Shown here piece after piece: positions 53,172-63,480 of a DNA stretch of 64,000 nucleotides. This DNA is from Calliphora vicina (lineage: Eukaryota > Arthropoda > Insecta > Diptera > Calliphoridae). The notes below the pieces were generated by a model. The model saw only the letters and a list, made by a program, of their open reading frames with translations, did no database searches and was not told the origin of the DNA. How positions within the stretch are numbered: the first letter of the stretch is position 1; each line of letters starts with the position of its first letter. A program made the position numbers and the translations under genes. The stretch spans positions 65,495,533 through 65,559,532 of the forward strand of contig NC_088780.1 in NCBI RefSeq assembly GCF_958450345.1, read 5' to 3'.

Positions 53172-53384
53172 CTAGACATGTTATATATCAATGGATAGAG
53201 GATTTTGTCTACTTTCTAATAATGTATATAACTTTTGACAATTAACAAATTCATGGAATATTTTTCGAAAAATATGACAAAAAATGCTTTTTATTGAGTT
53301 TTTGCATAGATAGACATTTTTTTAATTGAAATAAAATTTTTATTTATGAATATTTTGTAACGAAATTTTGCACTTATATATATT
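53172..53384. other. Non-coding stretch
   Basis: AT-rich; nothing recognised. Leads into the tandem pair below. Confidence 0.4.
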
Positions 53385-54075
53385 TTTTTATTGAAAATGG
53401 AAAAAGGAAAACAAATTTTGAAATTTGTGATCAGGAATTCCGCAATTCCCAAAAAAGTATTGAAAAATTCCAAAAATGGGATTTTCTCTTTTTTTGGCTA
53501 TAATATCCATGCCAGGGGCGGGGTTATCGGAACACTTTACAAAATAATTAAGTACATATTGGGCCATCTAAAATAGATTATTATAATTTGATACCGACTA
53601 TGCGATTTGAGAATTTTTGCTCTAAAGTTGAATTTTACATAAAAAATAGGCATTTTTGAATGGACCTGGTCCCCTCGGTATCAAAAATTATATTTTTTTT
53701 TATTAAAAATATTTGACATAAAGTTATAGAAATAAAATTTTTATTTATGAATATTTTTTAATAAAATTTTACAGTTATGTAGATTTTTCGACGTCAAATG
53801 AAAAACTGAAAACAAATTTTTAAATTTGTAATCTCGAATCCCGAAGTGTTGAAAAATCCCAAAAATGGGATATTTTAGTTTTTAGGCTATAATATCCATA
53901 CCAGGGGCGGGGTTATCGAAACCCTTTACAAAATAATTAAGAACATATTGGGCCATCTAAAATGGATTACTATATTTTGATATCTAGTATGCGATTTGAG
54001 AATTTTTGCACAAAATTTGAATTTTACATAAAAAATATGCGTTTTTTGAATGGACCTGGTCCCCTCGATATTAAA
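53385..54075 (+). repeat. Diverged tandem pair, ~420-bp unit
   Basis: Two units with the phrases 'ataatatccat.ccaggggcgggg' (53502 and 53892) and 'tgaatggacctggtcccctc' (53658 and 54047). The spacing is about 390 bp. Related fragments occur at 1-60 and 37918-37960. The 53391-53576 frame is not a gene. Confidence 0.7.
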
Positions 54076-54780
54076 ACATTCATTTCATTTAAAACATTCG
54101 ATGTAAAGCTAGCTTTTCAAAAAGTATAAATTCTTTATACATCCTTTTAGAAATTTTAGAAATACCAAAAAATAGCGAAAAATAGCCTTTTTAATTTTTT
54201 TTAAATTCAAATGCATATAACTTTGGACACAGTCATGATTTTTAAACAATTCTTTCTATATTTGATATATAAATTTATTGTTAGTGCAATAAAAGCAAAA
54301 TGGAGAAAATCGGGAAATATTTGGACCCACTGTTATCAAAAAAACTGCAGTAGGGTGGACAAAAATGATGAAAATTTAATTTTCAAATGCGAATATCTCC
54401 TAAGTTATTAGAGATAATTGATAGCTGCGACGAGGAGATTCTACATATCGTTTTGAAATCGGAACACAGCCGAAGAAATAGGATCGTTTTAAAAATGTAA
54501 CATACCCGAGGTGTCCTACTTTGGGGAACCCTGGCCGCACCCCCGGTGGGCCCATGCGGTTTTTTTACTGAAAGAAAAATTGACCACGACTACTTTTACG
54601 CCCACTTTTACGATTTATCCGAAAACGGCTGCACCAATTTTGGTAATTTTTATTAAATAATCGTAGTAATCCAATTTAAGTTTTTACTAAAACAAAAATT
54701 AACGACATATGATATATCTAAAATCGCAGAACGCATGGACGGATTTGGTGTGTTTTACTGAAAGAAAAATTGTCCACGCC
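54076..54780. other. Non-coding repeat fragments
   Basis: 54350-54460 resembles 440-600. The phrase 'ttttactgaaagaaaaattg' occurs at 54566 and 54752, a short direct repeat. No gene. Confidence 0.5.
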
Positions 54781-55835
54781 CACTTATCAAATACATCTGC
54801 AAATATGTAACCAAAGGCAATGACTTGGCTGAGTTAGTGCGGATAATTCCAACGATGAAGTCAATCTACTTCAAATGGGCCGATATGTTAGCAGTAACGA
54901 AGCAATTTTGCGCATTTTTCCATTCATGAAAGACATTGGAAATTGTCCAAAAAGTGTACTTTACTGAGGAGAATGTATTACAGCGAGTTGATCGAACGCC
55001 ATCTACAACATTGACCAGATGTTTAGAAATGTGCCCAAACGCTGCTATACTCCGAAATGCCAATATATTACTTGGAATCATTCGACAAAGAAATTTCAAT
55101 GGCGGAAACAAGGAAATTCAGTTCCAGGTTTCCCCCATTTATTTTTATACGACGCATTGGGTCCCATTTACACAGTCCATCCAAGAAACGATGAGTGTTT
55201 CTATTTGCGTTTGCTATTAGTCAACGTTCGTGGCCCAACATCATTCCGAGATTTACGAACTATAAATGTTGAATTGTGTAACGTATAGAGAAGCATGTCA
55301 ATGCATGCGATTGTTAGATAATGACACTCATTGGAAATAATCCCTCGGAGATGCAGTGCTTTCGTGAAATGCTCATCAAATACGTACATCTCAACATATG
55401 GCAAGCATGTTGAGATAAACCGACTGATTTGTGAAGTAAGTATTATTAGAAATCAAATCCAAATTTGCAACTGGGAGAGGAATTTTTTCAACTAGGCTTT
55501 GATATTAATTGAGGACATGTGATTGATGTCGAAAAAGGTATTATCTGAGTTAGGCATGACAGCTCTCAATCGTCCGATGCACTACGCATTTAATCAAGAG
55601 TTGCGATGCGAAAAACAATCAGTTCGAACAAAAGTTCCACTGTTGAATCGTCAACAAAAATATGCGTACGACACTCTTATGAAAGTTGTGAAAGATGGAA
55701 CTGTAAGGATAGTTTTTGCACGCTCCCGGTTGAACTGGAAAAACTTTTTGATCGCGTTTATTTTGGCAACGATACGCTCGCAGAATGATATTGCACGTGC
55801 TTCATCAGGAATTGCAGCTACAATCGAGAATTAGT
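54781..55835 (+). pseudogene. Helitron Rep/helicase remnant
   Basis: Decayed but readable across frames. LIKYICKYVTKGNDLA (54782-54829) and LLQMGRYVSSNEAILRIFPF (about 54865-54925) are the region after the Rep nuclease. TPKCQYITWNHSTKKFQWRK (55048-55107) and DECFYLRLLLVNVRGPTSF (about 55190-55245) are characteristic of Helitron proteins. LSELGMTALNRPMHY (55541-55585) and LLNRQQKYAYDTLMKVVKDG lead into the helicase. The ATP-binding Walker A site near 55715-55750 is broken by a frameshift and a stop. The intact protein would nick and unwind DNA for rolling-circle transposition. The HUH nuclease itself is not seen upstream. Confidence 0.8.
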
Positions 55836-56010
55836 ATTTCCCTATTTTAATTGGTTACCTGAACATCGATCTTTCAATTAAAATGTAAATAAAACACCTT
55901 AAGATTCGTTGTACATACATACATATTTTTACACATTTTAAACAGCTCACAAATTCACAAATCGAACTTTTTTCTAATTTGGACAGGACAACGTCTGTCG
56001 GGTCAGCTAG
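55836..56010 (+). mobile_element. Helitron 3' end
   Basis: Ends 'gtctgtcgggtcagCTAG' at 56010, followed by T, the standard Helitron terminus. It belongs with the helicase remnant upstream and closely resembles the small Helitron end at 41238. Confidence 0.7.
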
Positions 56011-56552
56011 TACTAAAATAATTCCACTTTGAATAGAATAGAATTCTGTGGCAGCCGTGAACATTCACGAGTTTTTGGAATATTTTGAATAATGAACTTG
56101 TTATTGGTCTATTTGGGTTAAATCTTTGTTAATGTATGAAACTTCTGCATTTGTTTTGGAGCTTTAAGCTTCTTTTAGAGAAAGTCAAGTTCAAAAAACA
56201 TCAAATAAAACTAAGGAAAATAATTCCCGGGAAATTTTGTGAGAATTCTACTTATGACCATAGTAGAAAAATAGAAGGTAGTTTCATTCTCTCTTTATTT
56301 TTTAAAATTCTACGTCTGACATGCTTAAGGATTTTGACGTTTTCGTTAAAATAGTAATACCATATTAATTAAAAATTTTCCCATATATTCTTTGAAGTTT
56401 GTGAAAAAATTAATACATAATTTTCATTAATTTGAAAAAATATTAAAAAAAATATAAAAAATATTTACTATCAAATTGGGATCAAAGGTAAGATTTTCAA
56501 TTTCAAATATTTCAAAGCTAATTTGTGAACATTATTTTAAGATTTAACAAAC
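56011..56552. other. Non-coding stretch
   Basis: AT-rich; the 56136-56354 frame has no domain. Nothing recognised. Confidence 0.5.
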
Positions 56553-56693
56553 ATGAGTTGCATTTTACCCAACTGCGAAAATACCAAATATTTTTGCAAA
56601 AATTCAAATGTAAATTTTTTTAAAGTCCCTACATTACCTAACAAACGACAACAGTGGCTGTATGTATGTAAAACTTTCGAATTCGATTTTTAA
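56553..56693 (+). pseudogene. THAP zinc-finger domain fragment
   Basis: 46 codons from an ATG: MSCILPNCENTKYF, then VNFFKVPTLPNKRQQWLYVC, then KTFEFDF and a stop. The N-terminal C-x4-C, the FFKVP phrase and the following R..W are the first two-thirds of a THAP domain (sequence-specific DNA binding, C2CH zinc). The last Cys and His of C-x2-H are missing because the frame ends early. THAP domains occur in P-element transposases and host regulators. No transposase follows before 57100, so this is a truncated gene, an exon, or a transposon scrap. Confidence 0.65.
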
Positions 56694-57356
56694 ACCGCCA
56701 TTTAAAAGATACAAAAAATGTTCATAGTAATAAAAAAATGAAAAAAAATCTTACTTAATATACCTATAAAAATGGTCAACGTGTTTTAATTATAAGTAAG
56801 CGAATGTTAGGAATTTAATCATTAACTTCCAACACAACATACTTAATACATTTTTATTTAAATACTAAATTATAAATTACACATTTTTTGTAAAAAAATT
56901 TCTCTAAAATAAAAATCATTTTTAGGAATGTGGCAACGCTTTTTATAATGCTCACAAAATAAGGAAACTTCAAAAAACCTTATTTGAAAAAAAAATTTTG
57001 ATTGAAACTACCTTCTATATTTTTATCATGCTTATGACCTTAATATTATAAATATAAAAAGTGAACGTCTCTAAGTACCTGTCACGCCCATTTTTTTTAG
57101 AAACATAAAACGTGGACTTAAGGTAGGATCATACAAAGAAAATATTTGACCAAAATGACGTAACCACTAAATAAATTATATTTTAATTCTCTTATTTATT
57201 TAAAAAATCCAGATTACTTAGGCCAATTCAAAACAAATATTTAGTTTTATTTTATTTGATGCTGTTTGATCTTACAAAAATTACTTGTAAAAGTAAACAA
57301 TATCAAACAAATTTGGGCTAAAAACGATTTAAGTGAATATTTGCCATGTGTGACCA
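56694..57356. other. Non-coding; possible MITE scrap
   Basis: TTAAGGTAGGATCATAC at 57119 resembles the Harbinger-type MITE end at 18442. Its opposite end may lie just before 57357, but the match is weak. No gene. Confidence 0.4.
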
Positions 57357-57359
57357 TTA

Positions 57360-58372
57360 GGGTGGCCCTAAATAAACGAAAGTTGGATTTTGGCCATTCT
57401 CACCCCCTAGTTTGGCGAACATTAGTAAATAAATCATCTTGAAAAAATTTTAGGTAAATCGGTTGGGGTTAAGTCATACCGCAAGCCATCTGAAGTTTTG
57501 AGATGCATTTACAAGGGGAAAAAATGCATTTTTTCCGTTTTTGTAAAAATTTTGCCATTAAAAAATTACTTTTCCAATTTAATTCCAAATATTGAAAAAT
57601 TTTACTTATGACCTTCACGATTTAAGGGTTAACGTTTTCCGATTTTAGTAAAAGTTTCAGAGTATATTTAGAATTATCTGGTCTATAATATTCTGAATAA
57701 GTTTTGCTTAAAATTCATAAGAGTCCAAATAATTTCCAAATAATTGGTTTTTCTCGAAAATTTCAAAATTTAAATCGCAGGTACGGAAAAACTATAAGAG
57801 ATATTTTCATAATTCTTTCACATTTTTATTCCCTATTATATTCTTAATAAATCCCAATGAGATTATCAAAAAATTCTGAAATTTGTTTAACAAAATTTTT
57901 AAAAATTTGAAAATAGAGTTTTGAAACTGCCGTTAAAAAATTTTTATTTTTTTGTTCATACCTAAGAATAGGTTAGCGGTATCCAACGAAGACAAAAACT
58001 CATATACAAGTAAATATGGACATATTTTAAGTAAAAATGAACTTTTATTTTAATTTTTATCAAAATATGTTAATTTTGTTCCTACCTTTCTTGTTCTAGT
58101 TGCCTGAGACACGTTAATGGCCTGGCGAATTTTTAATAACTTTAACATTATTTGAATAATTTCTGTTTTCTATGTCTCATTAGAACGACAATTACAAAAA
58201 CTGAAAAAAATACATTTTTCCCCTTGTAAATGCATCTCAAAACTGCAGAGGGCTTGCGGCACGTCTTATCCCGATTTACCTAAAATTTTTTCAGGATGAT
58301 TTTTTATTAATGTTCTCCAAACTGGAGGGTGAGAATGGCCAAAATCCAACTTTCGTTTATTAAGGGCCACCC
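57360..58372. mobile_element. Foldback element, internally deleted copy
   Basis: 1013 bp, TA-flanked (57358-57359, 58373-58374), same GGGTGGCCC ends as 51175-53169. The left arm is cut to about 220 bp and joins directly to a nearly full right arm. It therefore has ~220-bp inverted ends and a unique-looking interior. Confidence 0.85.
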
Positions 58373-58611
58373 TAGTGATCATTCCTTTAAAAGCATTTTT
58401 TAAATACAGTGCAAGTTCGGTATTCGAACTTTTACCTGTTTTTTTTTAATTTGATTACAATGTCTATAACCAAGAAAGGGTTTTTTGATATATTAACCTT
58501 TTTGTATTATTTAGATCTTCAATTGTGCAAATATGTACATCTCTTAATATGGGAAAAGTTCAACATATTTTTTTTTTGGAGATTCTATTAATTCAATTTG
58601 AGTGAATTACA

Positions 58612-59640
58612 AGTTGCATAAGTCTTCGGTCTACCGCGTTATAAAGCATCAAACTTCATTAAAAAAGTTCGTACATAAATACAACAGAAAGTGGCCCTGC
58701 CAAACGCAGCACCTTAAAGAAAGATGAGTACCGAATAATGGAAAAAATTCTGTATACATAAGTGGTTTGTAAAACAAAGATCAGCAGCGATCAAAAGTCA
58801 GTCATTTGTGTTCCAAAATTTATCAAACCAATTCAGGTTTCAATGCCAGTGAAGGATGGTTGAATAAATTTAACTTTCGACATGGAATTAGATTTATTGA
58901 TCCATTTGTGAAAAAGTTTAAGGAATACGTTGATGAGCATGGATTGACTCTTCACCAAATCTACAATGCCTACGAATCCAGTTTATATGCTAGGATGCTT
59001 CCAAATAACACTTTTGTCACTCATATAATGAGAAAACGGCTCACAGAAGAAAAATATGTAAAGAGCGAATAACTTGTTTACATGTTCAAATGCAAATTGC
59101 ACAGACAACCTGAAATAATCCTGTAATATACAACTCGAGTAATAACACCTGGATGACATCATTTATATTCAAGGACTGGTTCCATCCAGTTTTGGTTTTA
59201 GATAAAAGTGATGACGGCTTCATTATAGAAATGAATGTCCCACCCAATTGCACTGCGCTTATTAAACCGTTAGATCAAAACGTTATATTGGTCAAATTAA
59301 ATTATAAAAAATAACTGCTCACCCACTTGCTTGTCTAGAAGGCAACAAATTTGGAGCTCAAACTAAAAAACTCAAAAATGCAGTTCAGATTTTAACTACG
59401 TTCTGAGATAAAATATCAATGTCCAATATCCGAAAATCCTGGAACGCCTTGTTCCATTCAGTAATGGAGTGAAGACGATAACATGCCCTTAAATATTTCA
59501 CAAAATATAACTCAGGATGAAAACGAAGATCTATCAACTATTGGTACACTTGTAGCTCAAATTGGTACGGAACATCAAATGGAATTATCAGATACGGAAT
59601 CGGAGGATTTACACGATAGAGTTCATACAGAAAACTAAAT
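58612..59640 (+). pseudogene. pogo/Tigger transposase (decayed)
   Basis: The N-terminal CENP-B-like helix-turn-helix is represented by HKSSVYRVIKHQTSLKKFVH (about 58617-58676). The second HTH reads FNASEGWLNKFNFRHGIRFI (58842-58900), then HGLTLHQIYNAYESSLYARM (58942-58996), which contains the region of the first catalytic Asp; the usual NxDE is NAYE, so that Asp is gone. NVPPNCTALIKPLDQNVILV (about 59234-59293) matches the second Asp block. An acidic tail follows (SQNITQDENEDLSTIGT). Stops and shifts occur near 59070, 59310 and 59470. The enzyme would cut and paste the element at TA sites. Confidence 0.8.
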
Positions 59641-60137
59641 TAAAGTGGACGATTGTATAACATCGATAAACACATGCATACAATGGGATTTGGAAAATGA
59701 TAAGCCGACAACAGCACTATATAAACTATGTGATTTAGCTGTTATTTTAAAAAATAATTTGCCAAAATTTCTTTAAAAATATTTAAAATGTAAATATATT
59801 ACTAAAAACAATTCTAATTTTAAAAATGTAGTAGTATATTTGTATAGTATTATATTTATGTGAATAGTATTGCATATTTCTCCATGTGTATTTATAATTT
59901 TCACAGTGTACCTATGATATTTCACTAATCTAAATAATTTTCCTGCTCATTTATATAAAGTAGATATAAGCTTTTTATAAATATATACCTATCCTTTTCA
60001 TTTTCATTGCCTAGCTTTAAGTTATGAAACTGATTGTTACTTAGTTTTTAAGAAGAACATCATAATAAAGTGTGACGTTAAACCGATAAGTTGTGTGTAT
60101 CTTTTACTACAAAAATTACATAAAATTTTTCAATAAA

Positions 60138-61131
60138 GTGTTTTTTTTTTTAACTTTTTTATTTATTTATTGAATCTGCCTATATCATTAGGCCTAACAA
60201 TAAGTGATTAAATCTTATAACTAAAATTAAAACTAATTGCTCTCTAAAGAGAGCATTGTTTGATGCATGAACATCATCTTAGCGGGGTGGTAGATCTCCT
60301 CTACAATGCCTTGATCTGGTTTGGCTCTGTGCGAGAAGCTCTGGGTGTGATTACAGTTTCAGTATATATTTATCGCGGACTTTCTTAAACTCATCCTTCA
60401 CTAGTGGCACTTCCAAGTCCCTGTGGATGTTTTCATTTCTTATGTACCATGGTGCACCCGTCATGATCCTAAGAATTTTCGACTGGGCCCTCTGTATAAG
60501 CTCAATACTGGAATTACTGGCCGTTCCCCACAATTGGATTCCATATGTCCAAATTGGTTTTAAAATGATTTTATACGGGGTGACTTTATAGTCCAGGCTT
60601 AACTTTGATTGGTCACTTATTAACCAGTGAAGGCTACATGCTTTTAACTTCATGTGAAGTCTCTTGGTTTCTATATGACGGCGCCATGTAAGTCTTCTAT
60701 CTAAGTGAATACCAAGGTATGTAACATAATCGGACTGAGGTATATTAACATTGTTAAGTGTGACAGGTGGACAGCATCCCCTCCTCAGTGTGAACGTAAC
60801 ATGTTTGCTTTTTAACTCATTTACACGTATTCTCCATTTGTTTAACCATGTTTCCACACATCTTAAGTAGCCATCTAGTATACTAGATGCTATATATGGG
60901 TTTTCATGCGAGCTAATAATTGCGGTGTCATCAGAAAATGTAGAAATAGTCAATTCATCGCTCGTAGGCAAATCAGAGGTGTAAATCAAATAGAGGGTAG
61001 GTCCAAGAACACTTCCTTGTGGTACTCCTGCTCCAATCCTATATTCTCTTGTCACGTAATCATTGTACTTAACTGTAAATATACGGTCCGATAGATAAGA
61101 TTCCAATAGTTTATGAGTAGATGGTGGCAGA
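60138..61131 (-). mobile_element. 5'-truncated Jockey-type LINE
   Basis: Reverse-oriented insertion inside the pogo element. 60140-60170 is the poly-A tail (T-rich on plus), 60171-60350 the 3' UTR, and 60351-61128 the RT end. Target duplication not resolved. Confidence 0.8.
60351..61128 (-). pseudogene. Jockey-type reverse transcriptase, C-terminal half
   Basis: Reads LLESYLSDRIFTVKYNDY, GAGVPQGSVLGPTLYLIYTS (RT motif), then STFSDDTAIISS, where Jockey elements normally have FADD; here the Ala is Ser. LGIHLDRRLTWRRHIETK, WTYGIQLWGTASNSSIE and RAQSKILRIMTGAPWYIRNE are typical of the Jockey thumb. The frame is open for 251 codons, so the copy is relatively young, but it lacks the endonuclease and the RT N-terminus. 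Confidence 0.88.
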
Positions 61132-61217
61132 AAACATTTTATTTTATAAAATGTTGGGTTCTGTTTTCGCGATAGGTCTGGTTTTTAATTAGTCTCGAAT
61201 ACCGAGCTTTCACTGTA

Positions 61218-61503
61218 TGTATTCTTTATTCGTTATACTACTTTTTAAATATGGAATATTTTTAAGAAAGAAAAAAATGTAAAGCTTTTATCCAGATTTT
61301 TGAGACATGTGTACCTATTTTCTATTGAAATAATGTTTTTAAATAGATTAAAATTTAAATTTTAAAAAGGTAAAATACGTGTGCGGTGTTATCAATATTT
61401 TTGCTGTACGTCACACAGTGGCGCCATTTCAGTTTTTTCGTTGCAAAAATCATAACTTTTGAACCAAATGAGATAATCAAAAAATGTAAAAGTCATATGA
61501 TAG
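61218..61503. other. Non-coding stretch
   Basis: AT-rich; nothing recognised. Confidence 0.4.
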
Positions 61504-61643
61504 ATTAGCTGACCCGGTGCGCTTCGCCACCCCAATTAAATGAAAGAAATAGTACTATTAAGTCTACCATTGTGAATCTAATTGTAAATGTCTAATTTCA
61601 TATTTCTGGGTCCATTATTATAGAAAATGTAAAAGAAAATTAC
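61504..61643 (-). repeat. Array start with Helitron-like reversed end
   Basis: 'gattagctgacccggtgcgc' at 61503-61522 is close to the inverse of a Helitron 3' terminus (CTAG changed to CTAA on that strand). Array unit text ('tcatatttctgggtccatta') begins at 61598. The tandem array may therefore lie inside a reversed Helitron, as an inference. Confidence 0.4.
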
Positions 61644-62487
61644 GGCGGCATGAAATAACCCCCCACGAAATAACACCCCAAAAATAAAATTAAATAACCC
61701 CCCCCCCCCAAATTTGGGGCCTTATTTCATATGCAATAAAACCCCAGTTTTGAAAATGAAATAAGACCCCAACGAAATGAAATAATTCCCCAAACAGAAA
61801 TGAAATAACACCCCATTATTGGGGTCTTATTTCATATGAAATACAACCCCAATTTTTAAAATGATATAAGTCCCCAAACACAGTGAAGGTGATCAAAAAG
61901 GCGGCATGAAATAACCCCCCACGAAATAACACCCCAAAAATAAAATGAAATAAACCCCCAAAATTTGGGGCCTTATTTCATATGCAATAAAACCCCAATT
62001 TTGAAAATGAAATAAGACCCCAACGAAATGAAATAATGCCCCAAATAGAAATGAAATAAAACCCCATTATTGGGGTATCGCCTCATAATATTCCTGCAAG
62101 ATCTTCGCATTAGTCCTTAATTATATTCAGAGCCTTTAACTCCTTATACAATTCTTTTTCGTTCTTGTGGTTGTGCTCAACATAATATAATTTTCTTAAC
62201 ACAAGTTGTTAATATATCGGAACATAATTTACAGATTAATTTACGTTTTCTTTATAAATTAAAAAATGAAATTATCCCCCAAAATTTATATTGGGACTTA
62301 TTTCATAATGAGTTTTTGAGGTATTATTTCATATGAAATAACCCCCCAATTAAAAAAATTAAATAATACCCCAAAAAATTAAATAACTCCCCAAAAATCG
62401 TTGTTGTTGCTCTCTGTACTAATTTTTGGGGGGTTATTTCATTTTATTTTTGGGGGATTATTTCGTGGGGGGTTCTTTCATACCGCC
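61644..62487. mobile_element. Unusual MITE made of GAAATAA-NN-CCCC repeats
   Basis: 844 bp with inverted ends GGCGGCATGAAATAACCC / GGCGGTATGAAAGAACCC and a 9-bp target duplication GAAAATTAC (61635-61643, 62488-62496). Most of the element is the word GAAATAA + 2-3 bases + CCCC and its inverse GGGG..TTATTTC. A 258-bp internal direct duplication repeats the left end (61644 and 61902). Two non-repetitive gaps (62076-62260, 62400-62415) break the pattern. A 9-bp duplication suggests a Mutator-like mover; no transposase. I do not know a described family like it. Confidence 0.8.
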
Positions 62488-62496
62488 GAAAATTAC

Positions 62497-63480
62497 AACT
62501 AAAGTCACCTTTTGTGAATTCAAATTCATTCAGAATCATGTGTGCCTGATTTTAAATTTTTAGGTTTATTATTATAAAATATTCAAAAAATACCATTGCA
62601 GTAAAGAAATAGTACCATTGATTATCACTTTTGAATTCGCATTCACTAAACCATAACCCGTCAAGTTTGAATTTTAAATTTGTATAGCATTTCCTATATT
62701 ATCAACTAATTTTGTTTCTATAACACTTAATATTTAATAAGTTATCACAAGACCGAAACCGAAGAGTGGATTTGAACGTCTTTTTTATGTCCATTATTAT
62801 AGAAAATTCAAAAAGTACAATTAGAATATATAAAACTTACCAAAAAGCAGCTACTTGTGGATTCCCACTCATTCGTGTCCATATAAGCTGTTTTTAAGGT
62901 TTCCAGGTTCATTGGTGAAGAAATTTCAAAAAGTACCATTCGAATAAATAATAAGTACCAAAGAGTCTCCACCTAGAATTCTCACTCACTTAGGACCATG
63001 TGTGCTTAATTTCATATTTCTAGGTCCATTATTATAGAAAATTCAAAAAGTACCAATAGAATATAGAAAAAGTATCAAAAAGCTGGCACTTGTGGATTCC
63101 GGATCCATATAAGCTTTATTTCATGTTTCTAGGTTCCTTGGTGAAGAAATTACAAATAGTACCATTCGAATAAAGAAAAAGTACCAAAAAGTTTCCCCCT
63201 AGAATTCTCACTCACTTAGGACCATATATGCTTAATTTCATGTTTCTAAGTCCATTGTTATAGAAAATTCTAAAAGTACCATTAGAAGAATAAAAAAGTA
63301 CCTATAGTTCAGTTCTCACATTTTGGTACCTAAATATAATGCCCTATTTCTAACACTAACTTCACTCAAATACATATCAGCTAACTTTAATGTCGATAAG
63401 TGAAATAATTTAAAATATTAATAAAGTACCATTAGGAGAAAAGTACCAATTTCCCTTTTTCTCCATGAACACCCCTCAAG
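62497..63480. repeat. Tandem array of alternating ~115-bp units
   Basis: Units share 'ttcat.tttctaggt.c' and 'ttcaaaaagtaccatt.gaata'. Two types alternate: A with 'ccattattatagaaaattc' (about 62790, 63011, 63237) and B with 'ccttggtgaagaaatt' (about 62895, 63120). The higher-order period is about 225 bp. Units decay after 63300. No coding. Confidence 0.75.

Larger units (their letters stand above)
58407..61215 (+). mobile_element. pogo/Tigger-type DNA transposon
   Basis: 2809 bp with imperfect inverted ends CAGTGCAAGTTCGGTATTCG and CAGTGAAAGCTCGGTATTCG (rev. comp. of 61196-61215), flanked by TA (58405-58406, 61216-61217), as expected for pogo. Contains a decayed transposase (58612-59640) and a truncated Jockey LINE in reverse (60138-61131). 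Without the LINE it is about 1.8 kb. Confidence 0.85.

Noticed and set aside
54936..55220. 94-residue plus-strand frame as a distinct protein
   Set aside because: The Helitron reading is in a different frame over most of this stretch, so this is a shadow across a frameshifted pseudogene.
62497..63480. CRISPR-like array because of regular repeats
   Set aside because: Units are contiguous ~115-bp satellite repeats without unique spacers, in a eukaryotic genome.
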